In this document: one piece after another, positions 15,408-22,887 of the stretch
Layout of the letters: each line of letters starts with the position of its first letter
How positions within the stretch are numbered: position 1 is the stretch's first letter
Assembly (NCBI GenBank): GCA_913778765.1
Contig: CAJYXO010000272.1
Span: 1-51,285, forward strand
Reading direction: 5' to 3'
Length of the DNA stretch: 51,285 nt
Source: an uncultured Massilia sp.
GTDB lineage: Bacteria; Pseudomonadota; Gammaproteobacteria; Burkholderiales; Burkholderiaceae_D
The notes under the pieces: model-generated
What the model was told of the DNA's origin: nothing
What the model saw: the letters and a program-made list of their open reading frames with translations, nothing else
The model's database searches: none
Translations under genes and position numbers: made by a program

Positions 15408-16466
15408 ATGAACCAATACACACTCAATCAAAAAGTTTTCCTTGCCCTCCTGCTCATCGTCACCATCGGCTTCGGCTGGATCCTGCTGCCCTACGCGGGC
15501 GCGGTGTTCTGGGGCGTGGTGCTGGCGATCCTGTTCATTCCCCTGTACCGCCGCCTGCTGCGTGCGACCGATCAGAAGCCGAACCTGGCCGCCATGCTCA
15601 CGCTGCTGTCGATCGTGGTGATGGTGATCATTCCGGTCGCGATGATCAGCGCTTCGCTGGTGCAGCAGGCGGTTGGGGTCTACGACATGATGAAGACGGG
15701 GCACATCGACTTCGGCCGGTATTTCAGCCAGATCCTCAACGCCCTGCCGCAGTGGATGGTCGGCCTGCTGGAACGCTTCGACCTCACCAGCATCGACTCG
15801 CTGCAGCAGAAGCTCACCAGCATCGCCTCCCAGGTCAGCCAGGTAGCGGCCAAGTATGCGCTCAACTTCGCCAGCAACACCTTCGACTTCCTGGTCGGAC
15901 TGACCATCATGCTCTACCTGCTGTTCTTCCTGCTGCGCGACGGCCACTCGCTGGCGGGCCGCATCAAGACCGCGGTGCCGCTCAGCCGCGAATACAAGAA
16001 GCGCCTGTTCAGCAATTTCACGACCGTGATCCGCGCCACCGTGAAAGGCAACGTGCTGGTGGCGATCGCCCAGGGCGCGCTGGGCGGCCTGATCTTCTGG
16101 ATCCTGCACGTGCAGGCGCCCCTGCTGTGGGCGGTGGTGATGGCCTTCCTGTCGCTGCTGCCCGCCGTCGGCGCGGCCATCGTGTGGGCGCCGGTCGCGG
16201 TCTACTTTCTGGTCACCGGTGCAGTGTGGCAGGGCGTGGTGCTGATCGCCTTCGGCGTGTTCGTGATCGGCCTGGTCGACAATCTCCTGCGCCCCCTGCT
16301 GGTCGGCAAGGACACCAAGATGCCGGACTATGTGGTGCTGCTGTCGACCGTCGGCGGCATGGCCCTGTTCGGCCTGAACGGCTTCGTGATCGGGCCGGTG
16401 GTGGCGGCGCTGTTCATTGCTTCGTGGGATCTGTTTGCCTCCGCCGACGAATTCCACCAGGAGTGA
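15408..16466 (+). CDS. AI-2E (PerM/YdiK) family transporter
   Basis: An inner-membrane protein of 352 aa with about eight transmembrane segments. The N-terminal pair (VFLALLLIVTIGFGWILLPY, VFWGVVLAILFIPL), a third helix (LTLLSIVVMVIIPVAMISAS), a soluble amphipathic segment (about 90-160) and a C-terminal bundle (LLWAVVMAFLSLLPAVGAAI, GVVLIAFGVFVIGLVDNLLR, GMALFGLNGFVIGPVVAALF) match the family exactly. The signature PxxGaaivWaP and D-N-x-xRP-x-LvG are present (LPAVGAAIVWAP, DNLLRPLLVG). Members export AI-2 or act as Na+/H+ antiporters; the substrate here is unknown. ATG 15408 gives the natural N-terminus (MNQYTLNQK); longer in-frame extensions upstream overlap the divergent gene. Confidence 0.93.
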   Translation: MNQYTLNQKVFLALLLIVTIGFGWILLPYAGAVFWGVVLAILFIPLYRRLLRATDQKPNLAAMLTLLSIVVMVIIPVAMISASLVQQAVGVYDMMKTGHIDFGRYFSQILNALPQWMVGLLERFDLTSIDSLQQKLTSIASQVSQVAAKYALNFASNTFDFLVGLTIMLYLLFFLLRDGHSLAGRIKTAVPLSREYKKRLFSNFTTVIRATVKGNVLVAIAQGALGGLIFWILHVQAPLLWAVVMAFLSLLPAVGAAIVWAPVAVYFLVTGAVWQGVVLIAFGVFVIGLVDNLLRPLLVGKDTKMPDYVVLLSTVGGMALFGLNGFVIGPVVAALFIASWDLFASADEFHQE

Positions 16467-16521
16467 CGCAGCGTGACCCGATGACATGCATATCGGATTC
16501 TTCTAGCCTAGCTTTGACATC

Positions 16522-16559
16522 GTGATATGGTGTTGTAGTTATCTACACCACCATATCAC
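16522..16559. other. Long near-perfect hairpin
   Basis: The outer arms GTGATATGGTG (16522-16532) and CACCATATCAC (16549-16559) pair perfectly, and the inner arms TGTAG/CTACA pair around a 4-base loop, giving a 16-bp stem with one mismatch. No T run follows, so it is not a standard intrinsic terminator. It lies 56 bases after the AI-2E gene and 19 bases before the hydrolase ATG. It could be an operator or an mRNA structure. Confidence 0.6.
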
Positions 16560-16588
16560 CATACCGACCGGAGCCGCGATGCGCCTTT

Positions 16589-17380
16589 TTGTTTTTTTTC
16601 CTGGTGTACCTGAGTGCGGCTAGCCTGCAGGCCGCACAGGCGGACGATGCCCCGGCCCAACGCAAGCTGGAAATGCTGACGCTGGCGCAATGCCCGGCCA
16701 AACCGGTGGTCGTGTTCGAGAACGGCGCACGCGAGACCTTCGACACCTGGGACAAGGTAATCGCCGCCATCAAGCCGGATGCCGGCATCTTTGCCTACAA
16801 CCGTCCTGGCTATGGCAACAGCGAGGCCACCGAGCAGCCGCGCGACGGCTTCACCATCGTCAACGAATTGCGCGCGACACTGCGGCGCCAGGGCCTGCAG
16901 CCGCCCTACATCCTGGTCGGCCATTCGCTGGGCGGCCTGTACATGCAACTGTTCGCCCGCGCCTATCCGCGCGACGTGAAAGGCCTGGTGCTGGTCGATT
17001 CCCTGTATCCCGGCATCGTCAAGAAGACCGAGGAGTTTCCGCTGTACTCGCGAGTGGCCAAGCGCCTCTTCCTGAACCAGACCCTGAACCGGGAAATCGA
17101 CGAGATCCACCGCACCGGCGCACAGGTGCTCGCCCTGCCCTGGAGCGGCCAGGTCGCCGTCGAGCGCCTGATCAATGCACCCAGAGGACCCGGCGCGATT
17201 CCGGTCGACTTCGGCGCCTTCAATTCGGGCAAGAAGCTGACCGACACCATCAACGGCCTCTACCCCAACGCGCATATCACCGTGGTCGATTCCGATCACC
17301 GCATGCAAACAGCGACGCCGGAAGCCGTGGTTGCCGCGATCCGCAGGGTGATGCCGGCTGCCGGCGACCCGGATTGCTAA
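16589..17380 (+). CDS. Secreted alpha/beta hydrolase, start disrupted by a T tract
   Basis: An alpha/beta hydrolase of about 263 aa. FENGARETFDTW, the oxyanion strand IFAYNRPGYGNS, the nucleophile elbow GHSLGG (S113) and a late histidine (DSDHRM) give a complete Ser-Asp-His type enzyme; the substrate is unknown. The longest open frame begins at TTG 16589. However, ATG 16579 one frame away reads M-R-L-F-V then enters T8 (16592-16599); with one T fewer it would run straight into FFLVYLSAASLQAAQADD and give a proper signal peptide cleaved near QAADD/QADD. So the gene looks secreted but out of frame at its true start. This may be phase variation, an inactivating indel or a sequence error. Unless TTG 16589 is used, expression would be off. 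Confidence 0.8.
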   Translation: MFFFLVYLSAASLQAAQADDAPAQRKLEMLTLAQCPAKPVVVFENGARETFDTWDKVIAAIKPDAGIFAYNRPGYGNSEATEQPRDGFTIVNELRATLRRQGLQPPYILVGHSLGGLYMQLFARAYPRDVKGLVLVDSLYPGIVKKTEEFPLYSRVAKRLFLNQTLNREIDEIHRTGAQVLALPWSGQVAVERLINAPRGPGAIPVDFGAFNSGKKLTDTINGLYPNAHITVVDSDHRMQTATPEAVVAAIRRVMPAAGDPDC

Positions 17381-17452
17381 TGGGCGCATCGGTGGCGCCT
17401 GCTCCGCTTCCTCGCCCTCCAGCGACGATCCGGCGCGCCAGCGGCTCGCGCG

Positions 17453-17677
17453 CTACCCTTTGGGCGCCTCGTGCAGCCTGTGCGCATCCTTCGCCTCCAG
17501 CTTCATGCCGTAGATGCGCTTGAGGTCCTGGATCCGCGCCAGGCTCTCCTCGCCGAACGGGCGCCTGCCTTCGAAGGCGTGCAGGACGATGCCTTCGACC
17601 AGGTCGCCGAGCATGGCGAAGGTCTTGCGGGCGGCTTTCGATGCCAGCAGTGCTGTCGAATGCGCGCAGGTGACCAA
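17453..17677 (-). CDS. Small ORF or gene remnant, unknown
   Basis: A 74-codon frame opening with TTG. It contains KTFAMLGDLVEGIVLHAFEG and ESLARIQDLKRIYGMKLEAK, with a balanced amino-acid composition that looks protein-like, unlike the Arg/Ala/Pro-rich shadow frames around it. No ribosome site is evident, and no family is recognised. It could be the 3-prime end of a lost gene. The rest of the 445-base gap between the hydrolase and the TonB receptor (17381-17826) holds nothing else I can name; it turns AT-rich from about 17680, as expected for the receptor promoter. Confidence 0.3.
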   Translation of the reverse strand: MVTCAHSTALLASKAARKTFAMLGDLVEGIVLHAFEGRRPFGEESLARIQDLKRIYGMKLEAKDAHRLHEAPKG

Positions 17678-17826
17678 TGTACCGAAATAACATCAAGACG
17701 CTGCACTTTTAGACTATTACTTCAGATTATGCGTTGTGTTGTTGTAGTTATGAGACGTTGACGCCTTGGTCTAGGTTTCCAACTGGTAAATTCATGGAAA
17801 AGCAATCTTTCCCAAGGAGCAAGCAC

Positions 17827-20217
17827 TTGAAACCCACCGCGATCCGTCAATCCCTTCTGCTCGCCCTGTACGGCAGCGCCGCCCTCGCCGCCTTCCCGTC
17901 CGCCTCCATCGCCCAGACCGGAGAACCGGCCGCCACCGAAAGCACGATGCAGAGCGTGAACATCGTCGGCTCGCGCCGCGTCGGGAATACCTCGGCCACC
18001 GACACCCCGGTCCCGGTCGACTACATCCCGCTGACCAAGGCTGCCGAGCAAGGCGGACAGTTCGACCTGGCGCAGACCCTGACGAATATTTCGCCCTCGT
18101 TCAACTCGACCCGCCAGACCGGCGCCGACGGCGCCGACCTGGTCGACTCGGCCGCCCTGCGCGGCCTCGGCTCGGACCAGACCCTGGTGCTGGTGAACGG
18201 CAAGCGCCGCCACACGACGGCGCTGGTGAACCTGTTCGGCGCGCGCAACCGCGGCAATACCGGCACCGACATGAACGCGCTGCCGCTGCTGGCGATCAAG
18301 GACGTGCAGGTGCTGCGCGACGGCGCCGCCGCCCAATACGGCTCCGACGCGATCGCCGGCGTGATCAACGTGGAACTGAAGAAGAGCCTGGGCTGCGAAT
18401 CGATCGTCGGCTTCGGCGAGTACTCGAAACACGACGGCAAGAACTGGCTGGCCTCGGCCTACTGCGGCATCGCCGTCGCGGACGGCGTGCTCGGCATCAC
18501 CGGCGAATACTACGACCGCGGCCGCTCGAACCGCGCGGACGCCGACAACCCGCGCACCATCGGCGACACCAAGACCCAGAACAAAACCATTTACGCGAAC
18601 GGCGAATTCCCTCTCGGCCCGGGCAAGCTCTACCTGACAGCCGGCGCCCAGACCCGCGACGCCTCCTCGGCCGCCTGGGCTAGAGGCGGCATCGGCTCGG
18701 ACGACATTCCCTCGCGCAACTCGGCGGCGATGTACCCGGACGGCTTCGTCCCCTACATCAACGGCGACATCGACGACCGCTACGCCATCCTCGGCTACCG
18801 CACCCGCTTCGGCGACTGGGCCGGCGACTTCTCGCAGACCTACGGCTACAACCGCATGCGCTACACCATCGCGCACACGCTGAACGCCTCGATCGCGAAC
18901 CTCGACCTCACCAAGGGCGGCAAGGGCATCAGCCCCTCGCAATTCGACGCCGGCGGCTTCTCGTTCCGCCAGCTGACCACCAACACCGACTTCAGCCGCT
19001 ACTACGCCGACGTGCTGGGCGGCCTGAACGCGGCCTTCGGCTTCGAATACCGCGCCGAGAACTACCGGATCTTCGCCGGCGAACCGGGCTCCTGGGTCGA
19101 CGCCGACGGCCTGGGCGTGGGCGGCAACGCCGGCAGCCAGGGCTTCCCGGGCTTCCAGCCGGGCGACAGCGCCAACCGCGACCGCCACAGCAGCGCCGCC
19201 TATCTCGACATCGAAGCCGACCTGACCCAGCGCACCAAGCTGCAGGCGGCCGTGCGCCACGAACGCTATTCCGACTTCGGCTCGACCACCACCGGCAAGC
19301 TGGCCGGCTCGTTCAAGGCGACGAACGACGTGCTGCTGCGCGCCTCCGCCAGCACCGGCTTCCGCGCGCCGTCGCTGCAGCAGGTCTACTTCTCCTCCAC
19401 CTTCACCGACTTCATCAGCGGCGTGCCGATGGACGTGGTGCTGGCGCCGAACGGCGGCAAGGTCGCCAACGCGGCCGGCATCCCGCAGCTGAAGGAAGAA
19501 AAGTCGAAGAGCTACACCCTGGGCCTGACCTGGTCGCCGAGCAAGGCGGTCTCGCTGACGGCCGACCTCTACCACATCGACATCGACGGCCGCATCGTCC
19601 TGTCGGGCCGCTTCGACGCCGACAACTACCCTGCGCTCGGCGCCACCCTGCAGACGCTGGGCGTCGGCCAGGCGCAGTTCTTCGTCAACTCGGTGGACAC
19701 CCGCACCCAGGGCCTGGACCTGACCGCCTCGCACCGCATGGACGTCGGCGGCGGCAAGCTGGCGACTTACCTGGCGATGAACTTCAGCCGCACGGAAGTG
19801 ACGGGCGTGCACGCCCCGAGCGCGCTGGCCGGCTTCGAAGACGTGCTGCTGTCCGAGCGCGAGCGCCTGTTCATCGAACAAGGCGGCCCGCGCCGCAAGG
19901 CCACGCTGGACTTCGACTACACCCAGGGCAAGCTGGAAACCGACTTCCGCATCGTCCACTACGGCCCGCAGACCCTCGGCACCTTCTCGGGCCCGCCGGT
20001 GCCGAACCAGCACTACGAATCGAAAACCTCGGCCGATTTGTCCTTCACCTGGGCATTCACCGACAAGACCAGGCTGACCGTCGGCGGCACGAATATCTTC
20101 AACGTCCATCCGACCGTGCAGAATCCGGATGAGACCGACAATGGGTTCAAGTATGAAAGTGTGCAGTTCGGGTTGAATGGGGCGGCTTATTTTGCGCGGT
20201 TGGCGCATCGGTTCTGA
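17827..20217 (+). CDS. TonB-dependent receptor (BtuB/iron-complex-like)
   Basis: An outer-membrane receptor of 796 aa. I place the start at TTG 17827: AAGGAG lies seven bases upstream, and it opens a classic signal peptide (MKPTAIRQSLLLALYGSAAL, cleaved near SIAQ). ATG 17794 is in frame but has no ribosome site and adds charged residues ahead of the signal. The plug runs about 35-165, with VNIVGSRRVGN (TonB-box region), LAQTLTNISPSF, SAALRGLGSDQTLVLVNGKR and VQVLRDGAAAQYGSDAIAGV. The barrel ends in AHRF. An RHTTALVN stretch and a tightly defined plug fit the receptor group found with sphingomonad/Massilia nutrient uptake; the substrate is unknown. A strong terminator follows. Confidence 0.93.
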   Translation: MKPTAIRQSLLLALYGSAALAAFPSASIAQTGEPAATESTMQSVNIVGSRRVGNTSATDTPVPVDYIPLTKAAEQGGQFDLAQTLTNISPSFNSTRQTGADGADLVDSAALRGLGSDQTLVLVNGKRRHTTALVNLFGARNRGNTGTDMNALPLLAIKDVQVLRDGAAAQYGSDAIAGVINVELKKSLGCESIVGFGEYSKHDGKNWLASAYCGIAVADGVLGITGEYYDRGRSNRADADNPRTIGDTKTQNKTIYANGEFPLGPGKLYLTAGAQTRDASSAAWARGGIGSDDIPSRNSAAMYPDGFVPYINGDIDDRYAILGYRTRFGDWAGDFSQTYGYNRMRYTIAHTLNASIANLDLTKGGKGISPSQFDAGGFSFRQLTTNTDFSRYYADVLGGLNAAFGFEYRAENYRIFAGEPGSWVDADGLGVGGNAGSQGFPGFQPGDSANRDRHSSAAYLDIEADLTQRTKLQAAVRHERYSDFGSTTTGKLAGSFKATNDVLLRASASTGFRAPSLQQVYFSSTFTDFISGVPMDVVLAPNGGKVANAAGIPQLKEEKSKSYTLGLTWSPSKAVSLTADLYHIDIDGRIVLSGRFDADNYPALGATLQTLGVGQAQFFVNSVDTRTQGLDLTASHRMDVGGGKLATYLAMNFSRTEVTGVHAPSALAGFEDVLLSERERLFIEQGGPRRKATLDFDYTQGKLETDFRIVHYGPQTLGTFSGPPVPNQHYESKTSADLSFTWAFTDKTRLTVGGTNIFNVHPTVQNPDETDNGFKYESVQFGLNGAAYFARLAHRF

Positions 20218-20240
20218 TCCCCGTCGCTCCTCGCCCCACC

Positions 20241-20270
20241 GTCGTCGTCCCCGCGAAGGCGGGGACCCAA
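20241..20270. repeat. Single REP-like palindrome
   Basis: GTCCCCGC (20247-20254) pairs with GCGGGGAC (20259-20266) around GAAG. The sequence context (GTCGTCCCCGCGAAGGCGGG) belongs to the same GC-palindrome family as the double element at 7532-7615, but only one unit is present here, between the TonB receptor stop and its terminator. Confidence 0.65.
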
Positions 20271-20276
20271 GCTCTG

Positions 20277-20309
20277 CAGGCCGCGACATCCGACGCGGCC
20301 TGTTTTATT
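20277..20309 (+). terminator. Rho-independent terminator of the second TonB receptor
   Basis: The nine-base arms CAGGCCGCG (20277-20285) and CGCGGCCTG (20294-20302) pair around an 8-base loop, followed by TTTTATTTATT. It closes the plus-strand receptor transcript just before the convergent immunity gene stop. Confidence 0.9.
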
Positions 20310-21346
20310 TATTCCTTGCCAACCCAAAGCCAGACAACGTCGCGACCTTCATGTTGCGGAAGTTTGTCGCCCAATTCGAAGCGTTTTCTGACATCCAGTC
20401 GGTTGGACACGACCCACATGCCGGGCTTGGAGACACGCTCGTTGGTTTCGAGGCTGATGATTGAATCGGGGGTCACTTCCACTGGTTTCGTTGCGATGAC
20501 TTTTTCGATTGGGGGGAAGTAGTCTTTTTCTTCGTCGGGTATGGTGCCGTCGAGGTAACGGTCGTCTTCCCAGATCAGGCGCCAGGCGGCGGGGCGAGTG
20601 TAACGCTCCCCATCTTTCTCATCGATTGTAACGGCTGACGGCACAGCCACGCCTTCGAGCAAGTAGCTCATGCATCCATCAGGTACCTGCGGCTCAAAAA
20701 TACCGAAGCATGGTGCAGGGTCTCCTGTACAGACCAGTACTTGTTTCGTCGGAATAGGTACATCTGGCAGCGTTTGTGGAAATGGCACCTTTTGATCAAG
20801 AGATGCCATGCGTTCCTTGCTCCAGAATTCGTAAAAGTTAGGATTTTCCCATGCTTCCTGTGCGACTCCTGAAATCGCTCCCGCATAATGGGACAACTCC
20901 ACCATTGCGGCCGTCAGGTCATCGACGTACTTCCCCCGGAAAAAAATATCGCCGTGTGGGCCATGATTTACCAGAGCCATATACCAGTGGTCAGCAATGA
21001 CATGCGCATCGCCCAAAATGCCTTGGTCATTGTAGAGCCAAACGGTCCGATCACCGTTTAAGAGCCGAGCTAAGCCCTGTTCATAGAAGACCTGCGCTTT
21101 CAGGATTTCTGGATAGGAGGTTTCCCAGTTTGTTCCCCAAGTAGGATCCACTCCAGGCCGTGCCACAAATGGTTCTTCCTTTACCTGAGTTTCGAAAATA
21201 GCAGCAAAGCGATCGAAAGCGTCGGCATTGGCTCTCCACGCCGTGTAACTCGTCTTACGCTTCATGTACCAGAATATTTTGCGCCGGTCGTCGTCAGTCA
21301 TATGTTTCGCGGACCATTTGGTTTTGAAAATATCGAAAATACTCAT
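20309..21346 (-). CDS. Probable immunity protein of the T6SS effector (Imm71/Imm72-like, tentative)
   Basis: A soluble 345-aa protein without signal peptide or membrane segments, rich in Trp and acidic residues. It begins MSIFDIFKTKWSAKHMTDDD and continues with RRKIFWYMKRKTSYTAWRAN, which recalls the Imm71/Imm72 immunity groups linked to polymorphic toxins; this is from memory and not checked. Its start overlaps the effector stop by 4 bases, and it is the last gene of the vgrG operon, the standard place for an immunity gene. Base composition is clearly AT-richer than the flanking genes and matches the effector 3-prime half, as expected if toxin and immunity moved together. It would neutralise the effector in the producing cell by direct binding. 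Confidence 0.75.
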   Translation of the reverse strand: MSIFDIFKTKWSAKHMTDDDRRKIFWYMKRKTSYTAWRANADAFDRFAAIFETQVKEEPFVARPGVDPTWGTNWETSYPEILKAQVFYEQGLARLLNGDRTVWLYNDQGILGDAHVIADHWYMALVNHGPHGDIFFRGKYVDDLTAAMVELSHYAGAISGVAQEAWENPNFYEFWSKERMASLDQKVPFPQTLPDVPIPTKQVLVCTGDPAPCFGIFEPQVPDGCMSYLLEGVAVPSAVTIDEKDGERYTRPAAWRLIWEDDRYLDGTIPDEEKDYFPPIEKVIATKPVEVTPDSIISLETNERVSKPGMWVVSNRLDVRKRFELGDKLPQHEGRDVVWLWVGKE

Positions 21347-22887
21347 TTCAGCCTTTCCGTCTCTTTGGCACGCTGATGTTTGGACGCAGCTTGTGCCACT
21401 TGGCGCACGACCTTGTTTTGCTTCTCTGTAACGCCCAAACGTTCTACAACCGATCCATACGGAATAACAGTTTCACCATATCCAACTATTCCATTTACTC
21501 CACTCCAACCGCTAGGGTGTATCTCGACTTCAATACCGTTTGGCAAGGTTGCTTTCCCACCTCCTGCTTCCGTTAACTTGGCTGCAATGTCACGTGTCGC
21601 CTGATCAGCCTCGATCACTGCTTGATGTGCCCCACCCTCAAGATACTGGCCCGATATTGCTTTGCTGAACTGTTCGGAAACAGTACTGACGCAGGCTGGT
21701 ACTTTCACGTGGTCGGGGATATGCATGACACATAGCCAACCATTACGGGTCCACTCATCCATGACGGCGGCCGAATCGCGCCATGTATTGCCCGCTGCCG
21801 GAGGCAGTCCAATCCCCCAGAACGCACCGACTGGAAAAGATTCGCCTACTTTGACTCCATGCGTAATGCCTTCTGGCCCAAACGAACGATACAGAGTGAC
21901 GCTACTTAACATTTTGTTTTCGATCTTTCCAGATGCGGCAGCGATCATCGAATAGTAGGCGTCACTCGGTGCAGGAGGTCGCAGCAAGTTCGGGAAGCCT
22001 GGTTCATATTTATAAACTTTTGCGATTTCTCTTAAATTGTCGACACCAGCCACATTCTGCCGATGCTTCCCAGCATGCCTGACCTTTTTCGCCATCTTCC
22101 CTTCCAACAACCGCGCCTCTTCCGCATAAGTCACCGTCTTCTGCCCAGTCTGCGCCAGCATCACCTTCGCCTTGCTCGGCACAGGCTTCCCACCCGCATG
22201 CACGAACGCCTGCAATTCCTTGAGCTTCGCATGCAGTTCCTTGAGAGCCTGTGGAATCATCTTGTCGCCCAATGCCTTCAACTGTTCAAAGCCATGCGAC
22301 AACTGCTCCATGCGCGCTATCAGGCTTTGCGGCAGCACCGTGCGAAAGCGGAGTCCATCGCGGTGGATCGATACGATGATGGTGTCGCAGAACCCGCGGA
22401 ATTTCTGCAGGATCTCGGCCTGGTGAGAAAGAACGTCCAGACTCCTGAACCAAGCCTCGGCATTCTTGTGACCGATACGATTAAGGAACTGAACGATGTC
22501 GTCCGCGGCTTTCGCAATGAGCTTGCTTTCCGCCGCAGTCACGTGCCCGAGCCGCAACGCAATCCGGCCCACGCCCTTGACCACGCCGCCAATCACCGGA
22601 ATCAAGGCAAACAGCAGAATGACCAGCAATACCCACTCGACGGTCTCTTCCCGCTTCCCGGGATCGGTCGCCAGGCCCGTACCCACCGCCATCAGGTCAC
22701 GGACGGCGGTAACGTCACCGACCACGGGAATCATGCCGATGACGGCATCGGTAATGATTTGGGAAAGCGTCTGCTTGTCGTTGTAGGCACCCTGGGCCAT
22801 CCCCCAGATCCATTGCCCGACTTCGCTCACGGCCAGCTTGAACTCCTTGGTCGACAGCCCACCCGGTGCGGAAGTGGCATCGCTCAT
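21343..22887 (-). CDS. Type VI secretion effector with N-terminal membrane region and unassigned C-terminal toxin domain
   Basis: 514 aa, encoded between vgrG and the immunity gene with 4-base overlaps on both sides. The N-terminal part has two hydrophobic segments (about 44-71 with VIGMIPVVGDVTAVRDLMAV, and 84-104 with VEWVLLVILLFALIPVIGGV), the glycine/proline-rich pre-toxin membrane pattern found in VgrG-associated effectors. A helical stretch follows (about 115-260). The C-terminal domain (about 290-490) has VTLYRSFGPEG, FPVGAFWGIGLPP, QYLEGGAHQAVIE and GVNGIVGYGETVIPYG. The YRSFG strand faintly recalls ADP-ribosyltransferases, but I find no clear STS or ExE motif, so the activity is unassigned. 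The DNA switches from GC-rich to AT-rich at about 22,060-22,100 (residues 262-276), where a swapped toxin module would begin. Confidence 0.8.
   Translation of the reverse strand: MSDATSAPGGLSTKEFKLAVSEVGQWIWGMAQGAYNDKQTLSQIITDAVIGMIPVVGDVTAVRDLMAVGTGLATDPGKREETVEWVLLVILLFALIPVIGGVVKGVGRIALRLGHVTAAESKLIAKAADDIVQFLNRIGHKNAEAWFRSLDVLSHQAEILQKFRGFCDTIIVSIHRDGLRFRTVLPQSLIARMEQLSHGFEQLKALGDKMIPQALKELHAKLKELQAFVHAGGKPVPSKAKVMLAQTGQKTVTYAEEARLLEGKMAKKVRHAGKHRQNVAGVDNLREIAKVYKYEPGFPNLLRPPAPSDAYYSMIAAASGKIENKMLSSVTLYRSFGPEGITHGVKVGESFPVGAFWGIGLPPAAGNTWRDSAAVMDEWTRNGWLCVMHIPDHVKVPACVSTVSEQFSKAISGQYLEGGAHQAVIEADQATRDIAAKLTEAGGGKATLPNGIEVEIHPSGWSGVNGIVGYGETVIPYGSVVERLGVTEKQNKVVRQVAQAASKHQRAKETERLK

Noticed and set aside
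16531..17751. The 12-base string TGTTGTAGTTAT shared by the hairpin at 16,531 and the TonB promoter at 17,740
   Set aside because: In 51 kb dozens of 12-base coincidences are expected by chance, and the second copy is not in an inverted repeat.
17722..20289. 855-codon open frame antisense to the second TonB receptor
   Set aside because: The product is a low-complexity Arg/Val/Gly/Ala sequence mirroring the receptor's codon bias; high GC makes such antisense frames common. No motif, no ribosome site.
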